This document shows positions 1 through 7,692 of a DNA stretch of 64,000 bases, in pieces. Within the stretch, counting starts at the first letter, position 1. Each line of letters starts with the position of its first letter. The DNA is taken from the NCBI GenBank assembly GCA_964434425.1, contig CAYSVH010000006.1, forward strand, positions 88,779 through 152,778, in the 5' to 3' direction. The notes under the pieces are model-generated. The model was not told the origin of the DNA and ran no database searches. It saw only the letters and a list, made by a program, of their open reading frames with translations. A program made the position numbers and the translations under genes. Source of the stretch: CALMEC01 sp964434425. Its GTDB lineage: Bacteria; Actinomycetota; Thermoleophilia; Miltoncostaeales; Miltoncostaeaceae.

Positions 1-2
1 GC

Positions 3-827
3 GAGCGTTTCCGCGGCACCCTGGCGTCGTCGTTCTACAGCGCCGTGCACGCGATCGATCCGACGGCCACCGAGGACACCATCGCCCCCCTCACCGGGAA
101 CGGCCAGGTCAACATCTACCGCAGCCTTCTGGCGTGGGCGTCGATCATGCCCGGTGAGCGGATCATCGACATCGGCTGCGGATCCGGCGGCGCCTCCCGC
201 GCCGCGGCGGAGATCGTGGGCCCCACGGGCATGGTCGTCGGCATCGACCCCTGCGCCCGCGCACTCGAGGTGGCGCGTGAGCGAACGCCGGACGACATGC
301 CGATCGCCTACATCAACGCGAGTGCCGAGCGCATGGTCGGCATCGAGAACAAGGGTTTCGACTGTGCGGTGGCGAGCCTTTCGCTCGAGGAGTTCCAGGA
401 TCTCCCCGCGGCCCTTTCCGAGATCCTCCGGGTTCTACGACCCGGGGGCCGTTTCGTCGCGAGCGTGAGCGCCTTCGACCGGCTGCGGCCGGTGGACGCC
501 GCGTTCATGGGCGCCGTCATGGCGGTCATCGCCAGGAACGTCCCGGCCGGGCTCTCCGGACGGGCCGCACGCGCCAGCATCCCCCTCGAGCCCGACGACG
601 CACGCGCGTTCGCGGACGCCGGATTCCTCCGCCCGGAGGAACGTGACGTTCAGCTGCCGGCGATCCTCGAGACCGCGGACGAAGCCTGGGCACTCTTCGG
701 CCGGACCCACATCGCCTACATGCTGGATGACGAGGGGCGCGAGGATCTGCGCCGCACACTGACACTGCGCGTACCGCACACCATCTACCTCCCGCTTCGC
801 TTCCTCCGGTCACGCCGCCCGGGCTGA
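3..827 (+). CDS. Class I SAM-dependent methyltransferase (5' end probably outside window)
   Basis: The protein has a Rossmann-fold methyltransferase core: motif I IIDIGCGSGG for SAM binding, an acidic loop VVGIDPCARALEVA, and the later LRPGGRFVASV strand. This matches the Methyltransf_11/UbiE-like family, so it should transfer a methyl group from SAM to a small molecule; the substrate cannot be read. A GTG at 45 gives 260 residues. The frame stays open back to position 3 (reading FRGTLASSFYSA before that GTG) with no ribosome site seen before 45, so the true start is likely upstream of the window. The C-terminus is intact, ending in a basic tail. Confidence 0.75.
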   Translation, partial: ERFRGTLASSFYSAVHAIDPTATEDTIAPLTGNGQVNIYRSLLAWASIMPGERIIDIGCGSGGASRAAAEIVGPTGMVVGIDPCARALEVARERTPDDMPIAYINASAERMVGIENKGFDCAVASLSLEEFQDLPAALSEILRVLRPGGRFVASVSAFDRLRPVDAAFMGAVMAVIARNVPAGLSGRAARASIPLEPDDARAFADAGFLRPEERDVQLPAILETADEAWALFGRTHIAYMLDDEGREDLRRTLTLRVPHTIYLPLRFLRSRRPG

Positions 828-998
828 CGGGGTCCGGGGCCGCATCGCGTGCCCGGCGCCGAGGCGCCGCGCGGATCGGGATCGCACGGGGATCCCGAAC
901 ACGAGACGACGGACGCCTCATCGGGTTGGCATGCCGTCACGGGATGCGACGGGATGCGTCCCGCTCCGCACGTCGGAAGCGGGACGATGAGACGTGGA

Positions 999-1190
999 TC
1001 AGCCGGGGCCGGGCTTGCCCGGGTCCTTCACGGCCTCGAAGGCGGCCTTGGCCTTGTCGGTCAGGTCTCCCTCGCCCTTCGCGATGTCCGCGACCTCCTT
1101 GGCGTCCTCCTTGAGGGACTCCATGTCACGTCCGTCGACCAGGTCCTTGGCCGCGTCCTTGGCCCTGTTGACGATGTCGTCGATACCCAT
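999..1190 (-). CDS. Small charged helical protein, MT0933-antitoxin-like
   Basis: A 63-residue, Lys/Asp/Glu/Ala-rich protein with no membrane segment, predicted to be almost wholly helical (for example DDIVNRAKDAAKDLVDGRD). It ends in a Pro-Gly tail. It has a good ribosome site, GAGGAG nine bases before the ATG. It resembles short actinobacterial proteins annotated as MT0933-like antitoxins or CsbD-like stress proteins, but no toxin gene adjoins it. Function is not assigned; the resemblance is compositional. Confidence 0.55.
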   Translation of the reverse strand: MGIDDIVNRAKDAAKDLVDGRDMESLKEDAKEVADIAKGEGDLTDKAKAAFEAVKDPGKPGPG

Positions 1191-1280
1191 GTCGCCACGC
1201 TCCTCAGATGGTTGATCTCACGAGATCGTGGATGATGGCGCCTGAGTCACCGGTGGCCACGAGGTCGTTGAGCACCCATC

Positions 1281-1643
1281 CTAGTGTCCCACCGCTCGCC
1301 GCGTTCCGACCGCAGGCCCCGGGAGGGCACCCCACCGCTCGCCCCACTGCCGCATGGCCTCGATGACGGGAAGGAGCTCCACGCCCTTCTCGGTGAGCTG
1401 GTAGTCGGCGCGACACGCCCCGTCGCCGTCGGCGGTGCGGGCGATGACGCCCTGCGTCTCGAGCTCCTTCAGACGCTGCGACAGCGTGCGCGTGCTGATG
1501 CCGGCGAGTGAGCGCTCGAGCATCGAGAAGCGCTGCGCACCCGTCGCGAGGTCGCGGAGGATGAGGAGGGTCCACTTACCCGAGATGACCCGTTCCGCGA
1601 CGGTGACGGGACACTCGCACACAGGCGCTTCGTCAACGTCCAT
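1281..1643 (-). CDS. HxlR-family winged-helix transcriptional regulator
   Basis: 120 residues with the HxlR layout: an N-terminal CECPV containing Cys9 and Cys11, then GKWTLLILRDLATGAQRF, the recognition helix GISTRTLSQRLKELE, and the wing plus YQLTEKGVELLPVI. HxlR proteins are dimeric DNA-binding regulators, often sensing aldehydes or redox signals through a conserved N-terminal Cys; both Cys here could serve. The gene stands alone with no divergent enzyme beside it, so the target is not evident. The next gene upstream is pilT on the same strand, about 115 bases away. Confidence 0.85.
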   Translation of the reverse strand: MDVDEAPVCECPVTVAERVISGKWTLLILRDLATGAQRFSMLERSLAGISTRTLSQRLKELETQGVIARTADGDGACRADYQLTEKGVELLPVIEAMRQWGERWGALPGPAVGTRRAVGH

Positions 1644-1758
1644 GTCTCATACCCTAGCGCGGTTCGTCACATTCCCGGCACGAACGCCGGCACGGGAGCG
1701 GGTCCCGTACCGGGCGTGGCGACAGGCCCGGCGCCCCTCTGGGGCACCCGGCGCGCCA

Positions 1759-2895
1759 CTACGCCGTCTGAGGAATGGCGGCCGGCTCGCCGGAGAGCTG
1801 CGGCTCGCCGCGGCGGGCCTGGCCGGCCTCAAGCATGAGTTTGAAGTCGTGCGGGCTCGACGCCGCACGCATGGCCTCGTCCACCGTGATGCGCCCCTCC
1901 TTGACGTGTCCGAAGAGGGACTGGTCGAAGGTCTGCATCCCGTAGAACTCACCCTCCCGGATGACCTCGGAGAGGTTTCCGGTCTGATCCGGATCGAGGA
2001 TGAAGTCGCGTGCGCGACCGGTCATGACCATGACCTCACAGGCGGGGACGCGGCCCGCGCCGGTCTGGGTCTTCACCAGTCGCTGCGAGATGACGCCCTT
2101 GAGCGTTCCGGCGAGCATCGCGCGCACCTGCATCTGCTGGTGGAGCGGGAAGAAGCCGATCGCGCGGTTCACGGTCTCGGTGGCGTCCAGGGTGTGAAGC
2201 GTCGAGAAGACGAGGTGACCGGTCTCCGCCGCGTTCAGCGCCGTCTCCATGGTGACGAGGTCGCGGATCTCACCCACGAGGATGATGTCCGGGTCCTGAC
2301 GCATGACGCGACGCATGGCGTCCGCGAACGACCCGGTGTCGATACCGACCTCGCGCTGGTTGATGATCGAGAGGCGGTCCGTGTGCAGGATCTCGATGGG
2401 GTCCTCGACCGTCACGATGTGCTTCTTCGTGGTGCGGTTGATGTGGTCGATCATGGCACCCAGCGTGGTGCTCTTACCCGAGCCGGTCGTGCCGGTGACG
2501 AGCACGATCCCGCGCTCCTCCTCGGCCAGCGCGCGCACGGCGCCCGGCAGGTTGAGCTCGTGAAGCTCGGGAACCTTGAAGGGCACGGCACGCATGACCA
2601 GCGAGACCGAGCCGCGCTGGCGGAAGGCGTTCACGCGGAATCGTCCGATGCCGTCGCGGGCGTGCGAGAAGTCGGCACCGCCGGTCTCCTCGAACTCCTG
2701 CAGCTTGTCGGGGTAGTCGGCGAGCATCTCCTTGAGGAAGCGCTCCGTGTCCGCCCCGGTCAGCGGGGGCGCCTTCGGAATGCGCTCCAGGGTTCCGTGG
2801 AGCCGCAGCGCCGGCGGCGCGGGCACCTTCAGGTGGATGTCGCTCGCGCCGTTGTCGATCGCGAAGCGGAGGATTCGGCCGAGTTCAATGCTCAT
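1759..2895 (-). CDS. pilT: PilT-type twitching motility/secretion ATPase
   Basis: A hexameric AAA+ type II secretion/type IV pilus retraction ATPase. Visible motifs are Walker A GTTGSGKST at about residues 135-143, the Asp box TVEDPIE, Walker B DPDIILVGEIRD at about 201-212, and the His box STLHTLDA. The N-terminal PAS-like domain has ASDIHLKVPAPP. Length (378) fits PilT. I chose the ATG at 2895 (MSIELGRIL), the usual PilT N-terminus, over an in-frame TTG at 2907. No pilus assembly genes (pilB, pilC, pilin) adjoin it, so it is an orphan copy here. Its stop is about 115 bases from the HxlR gene. Confidence 0.93.
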   Translation of the reverse strand: MSIELGRILRFAIDNGASDIHLKVPAPPALRLHGTLERIPKAPPLTGADTERFLKEMLADYPDKLQEFEETGGADFSHARDGIGRFRVNAFRQRGSVSLVMRAVPFKVPELHELNLPGAVRALAEEERGIVLVTGTTGSGKSTTLGAMIDHINRTTKKHIVTVEDPIEILHTDRLSIINQREVGIDTGSFADAMRRVMRQDPDIILVGEIRDLVTMETALNAAETGHLVFSTLHTLDATETVNRAIGFFPLHQQMQVRAMLAGTLKGVISQRLVKTQTGAGRVPACEVMVMTGRARDFILDPDQTGNLSEVIREGEFYGMQTFDQSLFGHVKEGRITVDEAMRAASSPHDFKLMLEAGQARRGEPQLSGEPAAIPQTA

Positions 2896-3033
2896 AGAGG
2901 CGTCCAATGCGTGGTGAACAACATCGTCCCTCCCATCGGCACGTGTGCCCGCCGACTAAAACCGCCGGACAGATGACCCCGCCCGCACCGGTTGCGTTCC
3001 GTCACCCGGCCGGGTGTGATTATCTGGTGGCGG

Positions 3034-3675
3034 ATGAGCGACGTGAACACCGATTCGGCAGTCCGCCCGGGTGCCGTGAACCGTCGGAATCTCCTGGTGG
3101 CACTGGGTGTCTGGGTCGCGCTGGTGGCCGCGGCCCTCGGTGTGGCCATCGCTCTGGACACCACTCCGGAGCCCTTCGAGAGCGCGATCCCCGAGGGTCT
3201 CCCACCGCTTCGCCTCCACCTCGATCGCGAGCTTCCGCGGTCGGTGGCGATGCAGGCGACGACGGAGGATCAGCTGATCCGGCTCCAGGAGATCGCCAAC
3301 ACCGACAGCACGGGTGAGAACTGGGCGAACCTCGGGTTCGCCTACCACCTGGTGGGCAACCTTCAGGAGGCGTCGCTGATCTACCAGCGCGCCCTGTCCG
3401 TCGATCCGGATCGTCTGGACGCACGGGTGGGCACCATCCTGATCGATGCGTACAGCGGAGGCCGGGCGGGCCTGGACCGCGCCGGCGTCGCGATGAACGA
3501 CCTGGCCGCAGCGCACCCGAAGAGCCAGCTGGTCGCCTTCAACCAGGCGATGGTGGCCACCTACCGAGGCGACCGGGACACCCTTGTCTCCGCGCTCGAC
3601 CACGCCGTCGCCCTCGACCCGAAGTCGGATCTCGGCGTGCTCGCCGCGCGGTTGCGGCAGGCCGCCGGCCCGTAG
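3034..3675 (+). CDS. Membrane-anchored tetratricopeptide-repeat protein
   Basis: 213 residues. A short cytoplasmic N-terminus is followed by one membrane helix (about residues 20-40, NLLVALGVWVALVAAALGVA) and an outside domain. TPR-like repeats include WANLGFAYHLVGNLQEASLI followed by ALSVDPDRLDA, and a later LVSALDHAVALDPKSD. The ATG at 3034 (MSDVNTDS) has GGTGG upstream and is preferred over an in-frame start 42 bases earlier that would add a basic stretch. TPR units mediate protein-protein contacts; the partner is unknown. It is divergent from pilT, with about 140 bases between the starts. Confidence 0.75.
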   Translation: MSDVNTDSAVRPGAVNRRNLLVALGVWVALVAAALGVAIALDTTPEPFESAIPEGLPPLRLHLDRELPRSVAMQATTEDQLIRLQEIANTDSTGENWANLGFAYHLVGNLQEASLIYQRALSVDPDRLDARVGTILIDAYSGGRAGLDRAGVAMNDLAAAHPKSQLVAFNQAMVATYRGDRDTLVSALDHAVALDPKSDLGVLAARLRQAAGP

Positions 3676-3943
3676 CGACGGCAACCGCGGGGCAGCGCGG
3701 GTGCTGCTTCACCTCGCGCTCCATCGCCGACGACGGAGATGTCTTCCGTCGCCGGCCCGGGCATTCGAAGCCGCGTCAACCTTCACGGCGTTGCCACCCC
3801 TGCTTAACCGTCCGCTAAGCCACGGCTGGGAGTATCGCCTGCGATCGGGGCACGGACCCCACTGTTCCCCCCCCCCCCAACGTGTCCCGATCAAGAGTCG
3901 TTCAGTTCGTGCCGATACCGGACGGTGACGCCCGGCACGGAGC

Positions 3944-3971
3944 TTGACTTTCAAAAGTAAAGCGCTAGTAT
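3944..3971 (+). promoter_or_regulatory. Housekeeping promoter of rpoD
   Basis: TTGACT (3944-3949), a 16-base spacer and TAGTAT (3966-3971) form a near-consensus sigma-70 promoter in an AT-rich patch. Transcription would start near 3978, giving a leader of about 43 bases before the ATG at 4021. This placement excludes the in-frame GTG at 3979 as the start codon. A run of ten C residues lies about 70 bases upstream. The rest of 3676-3943 shows nothing else recognisable. Confidence 0.8.
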
Positions 3972-4020
3972 CGAACGTGTGTTCTCTGTCGTGCTGTTGG
4001 TGACTCGTGAAAGAGGATTG

Positions 4021-5106
4021 ATGAAGCTCAAGGAACTTTTCGCAAACCCGGATGTCCGCTCGCTCGTCGCGCGTGGCCAGGAGTTTGGGTTCCTCTCACT
4101 CAGCCAGGTTGAGGAAACGCTGGAGTCCGCCGACCTCGACGCCCCGCCCGTCAGCGAGATCGCCCCCGCCCTCGAGGACATGGGTGTCGAACTCGTCGAC
4201 GACGACGAGGCCGAGGCCCGCAACGCCAAGCTCGCCGAGGAGGCCGATCGTCCGCAGCGGAAGCTCAACCTCCGCGCCGACACCACCACCGACTCCCTGC
4301 AGCTCTTCCTGAAGGACGTCGGCAAGGTGCCGCTCCTCACCGCCCGCCAGGAGGTGTCCCTCGCCAAGCGCATCGAGCTCGGTGACCTGGACGCCAAGCG
4401 GCAGATGGTCGAGGCCAACCTGCGCCTCGTCGTGTCCATCGCGAAGAACTACCGCAACCAGGGCCTGGGCTTCCTCGATCTCATCCAGGAGGGCACCATC
4501 GGCCTCGTCCGCGCGGCGGAGAAGTTCGACTACCGCAAGGGCTTCAAGTTCTCGACCTACGCCACCTGGTGGATCCGCCAGGCGGTCGCCCGTGCCATCG
4601 CCGACAAGGGTCGCACCATCCGGATGCCGGTCCACGTCGTCGAGAAGCTCAACAAGATCAACCGCGCCGAGCGCAAGCTGGTCGCCGAGCTGGGGCGCGA
4701 GCCCAGCAACGAGGAGATCGCCGGGGTCACCGAGCTTCAGGTCAAGGAGATCGAGTCCATCAAGCGCAGCGCGCAGACCCCGGTCTCGCTCGAGCGTCCG
4801 GTGGGCGACGACGAGGAGTCGGAGTTCGGCCAGTTCATCGCCGACGACAAGGCACCGTCGCCGGAGGACGCCACCGACGCACTGCTCCGCTCGGAAGCGC
4901 TCCGCGACGTCCTCAACACGCTGAGCTACCGTGAGCGCCGGGTCCTCGAGCTCCGCTACGGCCTGGGCGGGGAGCACCCCCGCACGCTCGACGAGGTCGG
5001 CCGCACGTTCAACGTCACGCGCGAGCGCATCCGGCAGATCGAGAACCAGTCGCTGCAGAAGCTCGCCGGTCTGATGGAGGCCCAGGGCCTCCGCGAGGTT
5101 GCGTAG
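4021..5106 (+). CDS. rpoD: Primary RNA polymerase sigma factor (RpoD/SigA)
   Basis: 361 residues. A short region 1.1-like N-terminus (about 1-60) is followed by an acidic linker. Region 1.2 (SLQLFLKDVGKVPLLTARQE, about 92-111) and region 2 (DLIQEGTIGLVRAAEKFDYR, then KFSTYATWWIRQAVARAI, about 153-193) make the -10 contact. Region 3 holds ELGREPSNEEIA, and region 4.2 is the -35 helix-turn-helix TLDEVGRTFNVTRERIRQIE (about 322-341). The ATG at 4021 has AGAGG seven bases upstream. The gene is monocistronic, between a strong promoter and a double hairpin terminator. It directs housekeeping transcription. Confidence 0.96.
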   Translation: MKLKELFANPDVRSLVARGQEFGFLSLSQVEETLESADLDAPPVSEIAPALEDMGVELVDDDEAEARNAKLAEEADRPQRKLNLRADTTTDSLQLFLKDVGKVPLLTARQEVSLAKRIELGDLDAKRQMVEANLRLVVSIAKNYRNQGLGFLDLIQEGTIGLVRAAEKFDYRKGFKFSTYATWWIRQAVARAIADKGRTIRMPVHVVEKLNKINRAERKLVAELGREPSNEEIAGVTELQVKEIESIKRSAQTPVSLERPVGDDEESEFGQFIADDKAPSPEDATDALLRSEALRDVLNTLSYRERRVLELRYGLGGEHPRTLDEVGRTFNVTRERIRQIENQSLQKLAGLMEAQGLREVA

Positions 5107-5133
5107 CCCCGAAGCCGCGGGAACGCACAGAGC

Positions 5134-5196
5134 CGTTGGGCCCGGGTTGGGCCCAACGTGATTCACGGGGTGTGGTCGCCATCGGCCACACCCCGT
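5134..5196 (+). terminator. Double hairpin terminator after rpoD
   Basis: Two perfect stem-loops follow the stop codon. The first has 10-bp arms 5134-5143 and 5149-5158 (CGTTGGGCCC) with a 5-base loop. The second has 11-bp arms 5165-5175 and 5186-5196 (ACGGGGTGTGG) with a 10-base loop. Only a weak T-rich stretch (TTCCTCTT) follows, as is common in GC-rich actinobacteria. Confidence 0.8.
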
Positions 5197-5231
5197 TCCT
5201 CTTGAAACGGCTGCGGCGTTAGATTCGCTCC

Positions 5232-5708
5232 GTGCCGCACACCGACTCCGCACGCCGCGTGATCGCGCGATCCCCGTCCGCGGTGCCGCCCTCGTCGACG
5301 CCGACACCCACGCGCGCTGGTCCCGCCCGACGGGTATGCGCGGTCGCTTCGACTGATTCGACGCACGTCCCGGGGGGGAGCTACCGGATGGTCCTCACCT
5401 ACGACGAGCCCGGACATGGGAGGACCCGCGACAATGAGGACGTGGTCGACGTGCGATTCGTCATCGTTGAGCCCCCGCACCGGATCGTGGAGGAGGCGGA
5501 TCTCGTCTCCGACGACCCCGCGGTCGCCGGGAGGATGACCATGACCTGGACGATCGAGCCGACGGGCCCGGGATGCATCGTCGATGTGACGGCCACCGAC
5601 GTGCCGGACGGTATCCGTCGATCGGATCACGAGGCGGCGATCCGATCGACCCTCGCGAACATCGAGCGTCATCTGATGCCGGCGTCCGGCGATCGAGGCC
5701 GGACCTGA
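5232..5708 (+). pseudogene. SRPBCC/AHSA1-family gene with frame lesions
   Basis: The 5' part (ARRVIARSPSAV) and 3' part (SYRMVLTYDEPG onward, including TMTWTIEPTGPGCIVDVTA) share one frame and match AHSA1-like START-fold proteins. The middle of the family signature (AALVDADTHARWSRPTGMRG, then RFD) lies in another frame between about 5285 and 5377. The frame is left near 5286 and regained in a run of seven G at 5372-5378. In the shifted frame there is also TGA at 5354-5356 where RFD-W-FDARPGG is expected. The 158-codon frame has no internal stop, but residues about 19-49 would be scrambled. It is either a decaying gene or sequence error. Convergent with a broken YciI gene. Confidence 0.7.
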
Positions 5709-5761
5709 CCCGCCGGACCGCGGTGATCCGCCCGGAGGGTGGCCGCCGGACGTGGTCCATC

Positions 5762-6093
5762 TCACGGTGTCGATCGAAGCGGCCAGACCTCGACCACGCC
5801 GCACGCGACCGCGCACGGGGTGCCGGCGACCCGCTCGACGGTCGCCTCCATGCTCTCCGCCTCGATGACCGCGAAACCCGCCACCGGGAGGTCAGCGTGC
5901 ATGAACGGCCCCTCGGTGTGCTCGACGCCCGAGCCACCGTGGTTGGGTACCTGGACCGGTGTGCCGGCCACCCCCATGACGACACCGTCCACCTGCAGGG
6001 CTACGTCGTGCTGGTGAGCCGCGCCGCGGACCGCGGGAATAGTCTGCTCGTAGCCGGCGCATCCCCGTATCCGATGGTGATGAACGTGGGCAT
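5762..6093 (-). pseudogene. YciI/DGPF-domain gene with one frameshift
   Basis: The ATG at 6093 begins MPTFITIGYGDA, the classic start of actinobacterial YciI-related (DGPF) proteins. After about 12 codons the frame is lost near 6058-6060. It continues in another frame as AGYEQTIPAVRGAAHQHDVA, VVMGVAGTPVQV, TEGPFMHADLPVAGFAVIEA and GTPCAVACGVVEVWPL, down to TGA at 5762. A single missing base explains it. Intact YciI-like proteins are small dimeric ferredoxin-fold proteins of uncertain activity, often encoded beside SRPBCC genes as here. Full-length product is not expected unless the base is a sequencing error. Confidence 0.75.
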
Positions 6094-6235
6094 GCGATCC
6101 GCTCCTTCGTCGTCCGGCAGCCGCATCAGATCTGCGCGCCCCCTGCCTGATCTGACCGTCACGACGATCGGAACTCATCGCGAGGGGCGCCCACCACACC
6201 GCGAGGCCGTGGGATCGATCGACTAGTGTCCGTTC

Positions 6236-6421
6236 ATGGGCTGGGATGACGAAGATGACGACTGGCGTAAGCCCCTCCCCAAGGACCCGGAGTCGCGCGC
6301 CCGCCGCGAGGAGACCACGCGCGGCATCTTGCGCGGCGGAGGCCGCGCCCTGCGCTACACGTACATGGTCATCGGGATCCTGGTGATCCTCGTGATCATC
6401 CTGTGGTGGACGCAGAGGTAG
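6236..6421 (+). CDS. Small C-tail-anchored membrane protein
   Basis: 61 residues. An acidic, aromatic N-terminus (MGWDDEDDDWRKPLPKDPES) is followed by an Arg-rich stretch and one hydrophobic helix near the C-terminus (MVIGILVILVIILWW) ending in TQR. No family is recognised. High-GC codon usage and the clean charged-plus-membrane layout favour a real gene. It stands alone between the broken YciI gene (opposite strand) and the next ORF. Confidence 0.55.
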   Translation: MGWDDEDDDWRKPLPKDPESRARREETTRGILRGGGRALRYTYMVIGILVILVIILWWTQR

Positions 6422-6552
6422 CCGACACCCGGCACACGTCGAGCATCCGCTGTCCGCGCCCGCCGCATGATCTGGTGGAGCACGGGCCGCACGAGATGGA
6501 GGGACAGCAGCAGCACGCGATGAGTCCGGCCTGCCCCGTCGGTCAGTAGACC

Positions 6553-6984
6553 ATGGACACTCACGCACCCGATCTCGATGTGTTCGACGTTCTCATCGGC
6601 ACCTGGACGACGAGCGCCACCCATCCGACCGTGGACGATGCCGCCTCCGACATCGTCGCGTTCGAATGGGCCGCCGGGACCCGGTTCCTCCTGGCACACG
6701 CCGACAATGACCACCCGCTGTTCCCGGATGCGATCCACGTCATCGGTCCGCCCGAGGAGGGTGACGAACCGGTGATGGAGTACTTCGACTCCCGCGGCAT
6801 CCGCCGCACCTACGGCGCCTCGCTGGACGACGGTGTGCTCCGCATCTGGCGTGACGCCCCCGGTTTCGCACAGCGTTTCTCCGCGACCATGCGCCCCGAC
6901 CGTTTCGCCAGCACATGGCAGGTCGCCGAGACCCCGGGGCAGTGGCGCGACGACGTGCAGATGACCTATCGCCGCACCGGCTGA
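6553..6984 (+). CDS. DUF1579/nitrobindin-like beta-barrel protein
   Basis: 143 residues with alternating strand patterns: FDVLIGTWTTSATHPT, IVAFEWAAGTRFLLAHAD, AIHVIGPPEEGDEPVMEYFD, YGASLDDGVLRIWRD and FSATMRPDRFASTWQVAE. The GTWTT start and FEW signature recall DUF1579 or heme-nitrobindin-like small beta-barrels common in actinobacteria. It is cytosolic, with no signal peptide. Neither a heme ligand nor a substrate can be assigned with confidence. It ends about 67 bases before tRNA-fMet. Confidence 0.6.
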   Translation: MDTHAPDLDVFDVLIGTWTTSATHPTVDDAASDIVAFEWAAGTRFLLAHADNDHPLFPDAIHVIGPPEEGDEPVMEYFDSRGIRRTYGASLDDGVLRIWRDAPGFAQRFSATMRPDRFASTWQVAETPGQWRDDVQMTYRRTG

Positions 6985-7051
6985 ATCCCCGGCAGCGCGA
7001 TCCTTCACCGTTTGAGGTCCAGTCGCGGATCTGGCATACTGATCGGAGCGT

Positions 7052-7125
<74 letters not shown>

Positions 7126-7127
7126 CT

Positions 7128-7346
7128 TCACGCACAAGGTTCGAACCGTGGCCCATCAGACGCAGGGGTCGGGTTTCGGGCCTTGTCGGCATTTGCGACC
7201 CATGTGAACACATCGGCGTTCACCTGCGGGTCGAGGAGCATGTCGCAGGGGCGCTCGTTCTCGGTGCGTATCTCGTTGTCCTCGTCGATGTAGACCTTGG
7301 TGAAGAACGCTTGGTTGCAGAGGCGTCGGACGGGTCTGCTGCACGG
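7128..7346 (-). pseudogene. C-terminal remnant of a site-specific serine recombinase
   Basis: The minus strand reads RRLCNQAFFTKVYIDEDNEI, then RPCDMLLDPQVNADVFTW and ADKARNPTPASDG, ending at TGA 7128-7130. This is the tail of large serine recombinases, where NQAFFTK(V/L)xID followed by PFDxLL is typical. Just upstream, RAADPS lies one base out of frame, so a frameshift precedes this piece. The catalytic N-terminal domain is absent; sequence upstream switches to IS3 material. Ending at the 3' side of tRNA-fMet fits a relic integrated element. Confidence 0.7.
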
Positions 7347-7414
7347 ACAGGTGTCAACTGATCTGGCTTGCCCCGGGTGGGGTGGCCGGGAAGGATGTGC
7401 ATCATGCCGAAGCG

Positions 7415-7574
7415 CCCCAACTCCGCCCGCAACGTTCTGACCATCCGCACCGCGGCGGCCTTCTCCTCGGGTGAGTAACGACGCGTCGTCGGCTTCCCAA
7501 TCGCCTGTTCTCTCGGCATAACCCCATCCTCGTTTCCAAGGTCAGGAGTCTCCAGCAAACTCAGGGCGCTTCAG
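7415..7574 (-). mobile_element. Left end of a split IS3-family element (IRL plus start of orfA)
   Basis: The 29-base terminal repeat occupies 7546-7574 (written on the plus strand it begins GAGTCTCC and ends GGGCGCTTCAG). It is followed, reading on the minus strand, by orfA from ATG 7519: MPREQAIGKPTTRRYSPEEK, then AAAVRMVRTLRAELG. This is the helix-turn-helix start of an IS3-group OrfA. The reading breaks off near 7415. The missing remainder of the element lies at 11299-12482 in the opposite orientation. Confidence 0.8.
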
Positions 7575-7692
7575 TGCCAGGGGACTCACCCATCCGGTCC
7601 ACACCGCGCGTGACTGTTCGCCAGCGCTGATCGGATGGCGACGCGAGTCCATGATCGGGACAACGCCCGCAACCTCTGCTCTTCGACGTCGG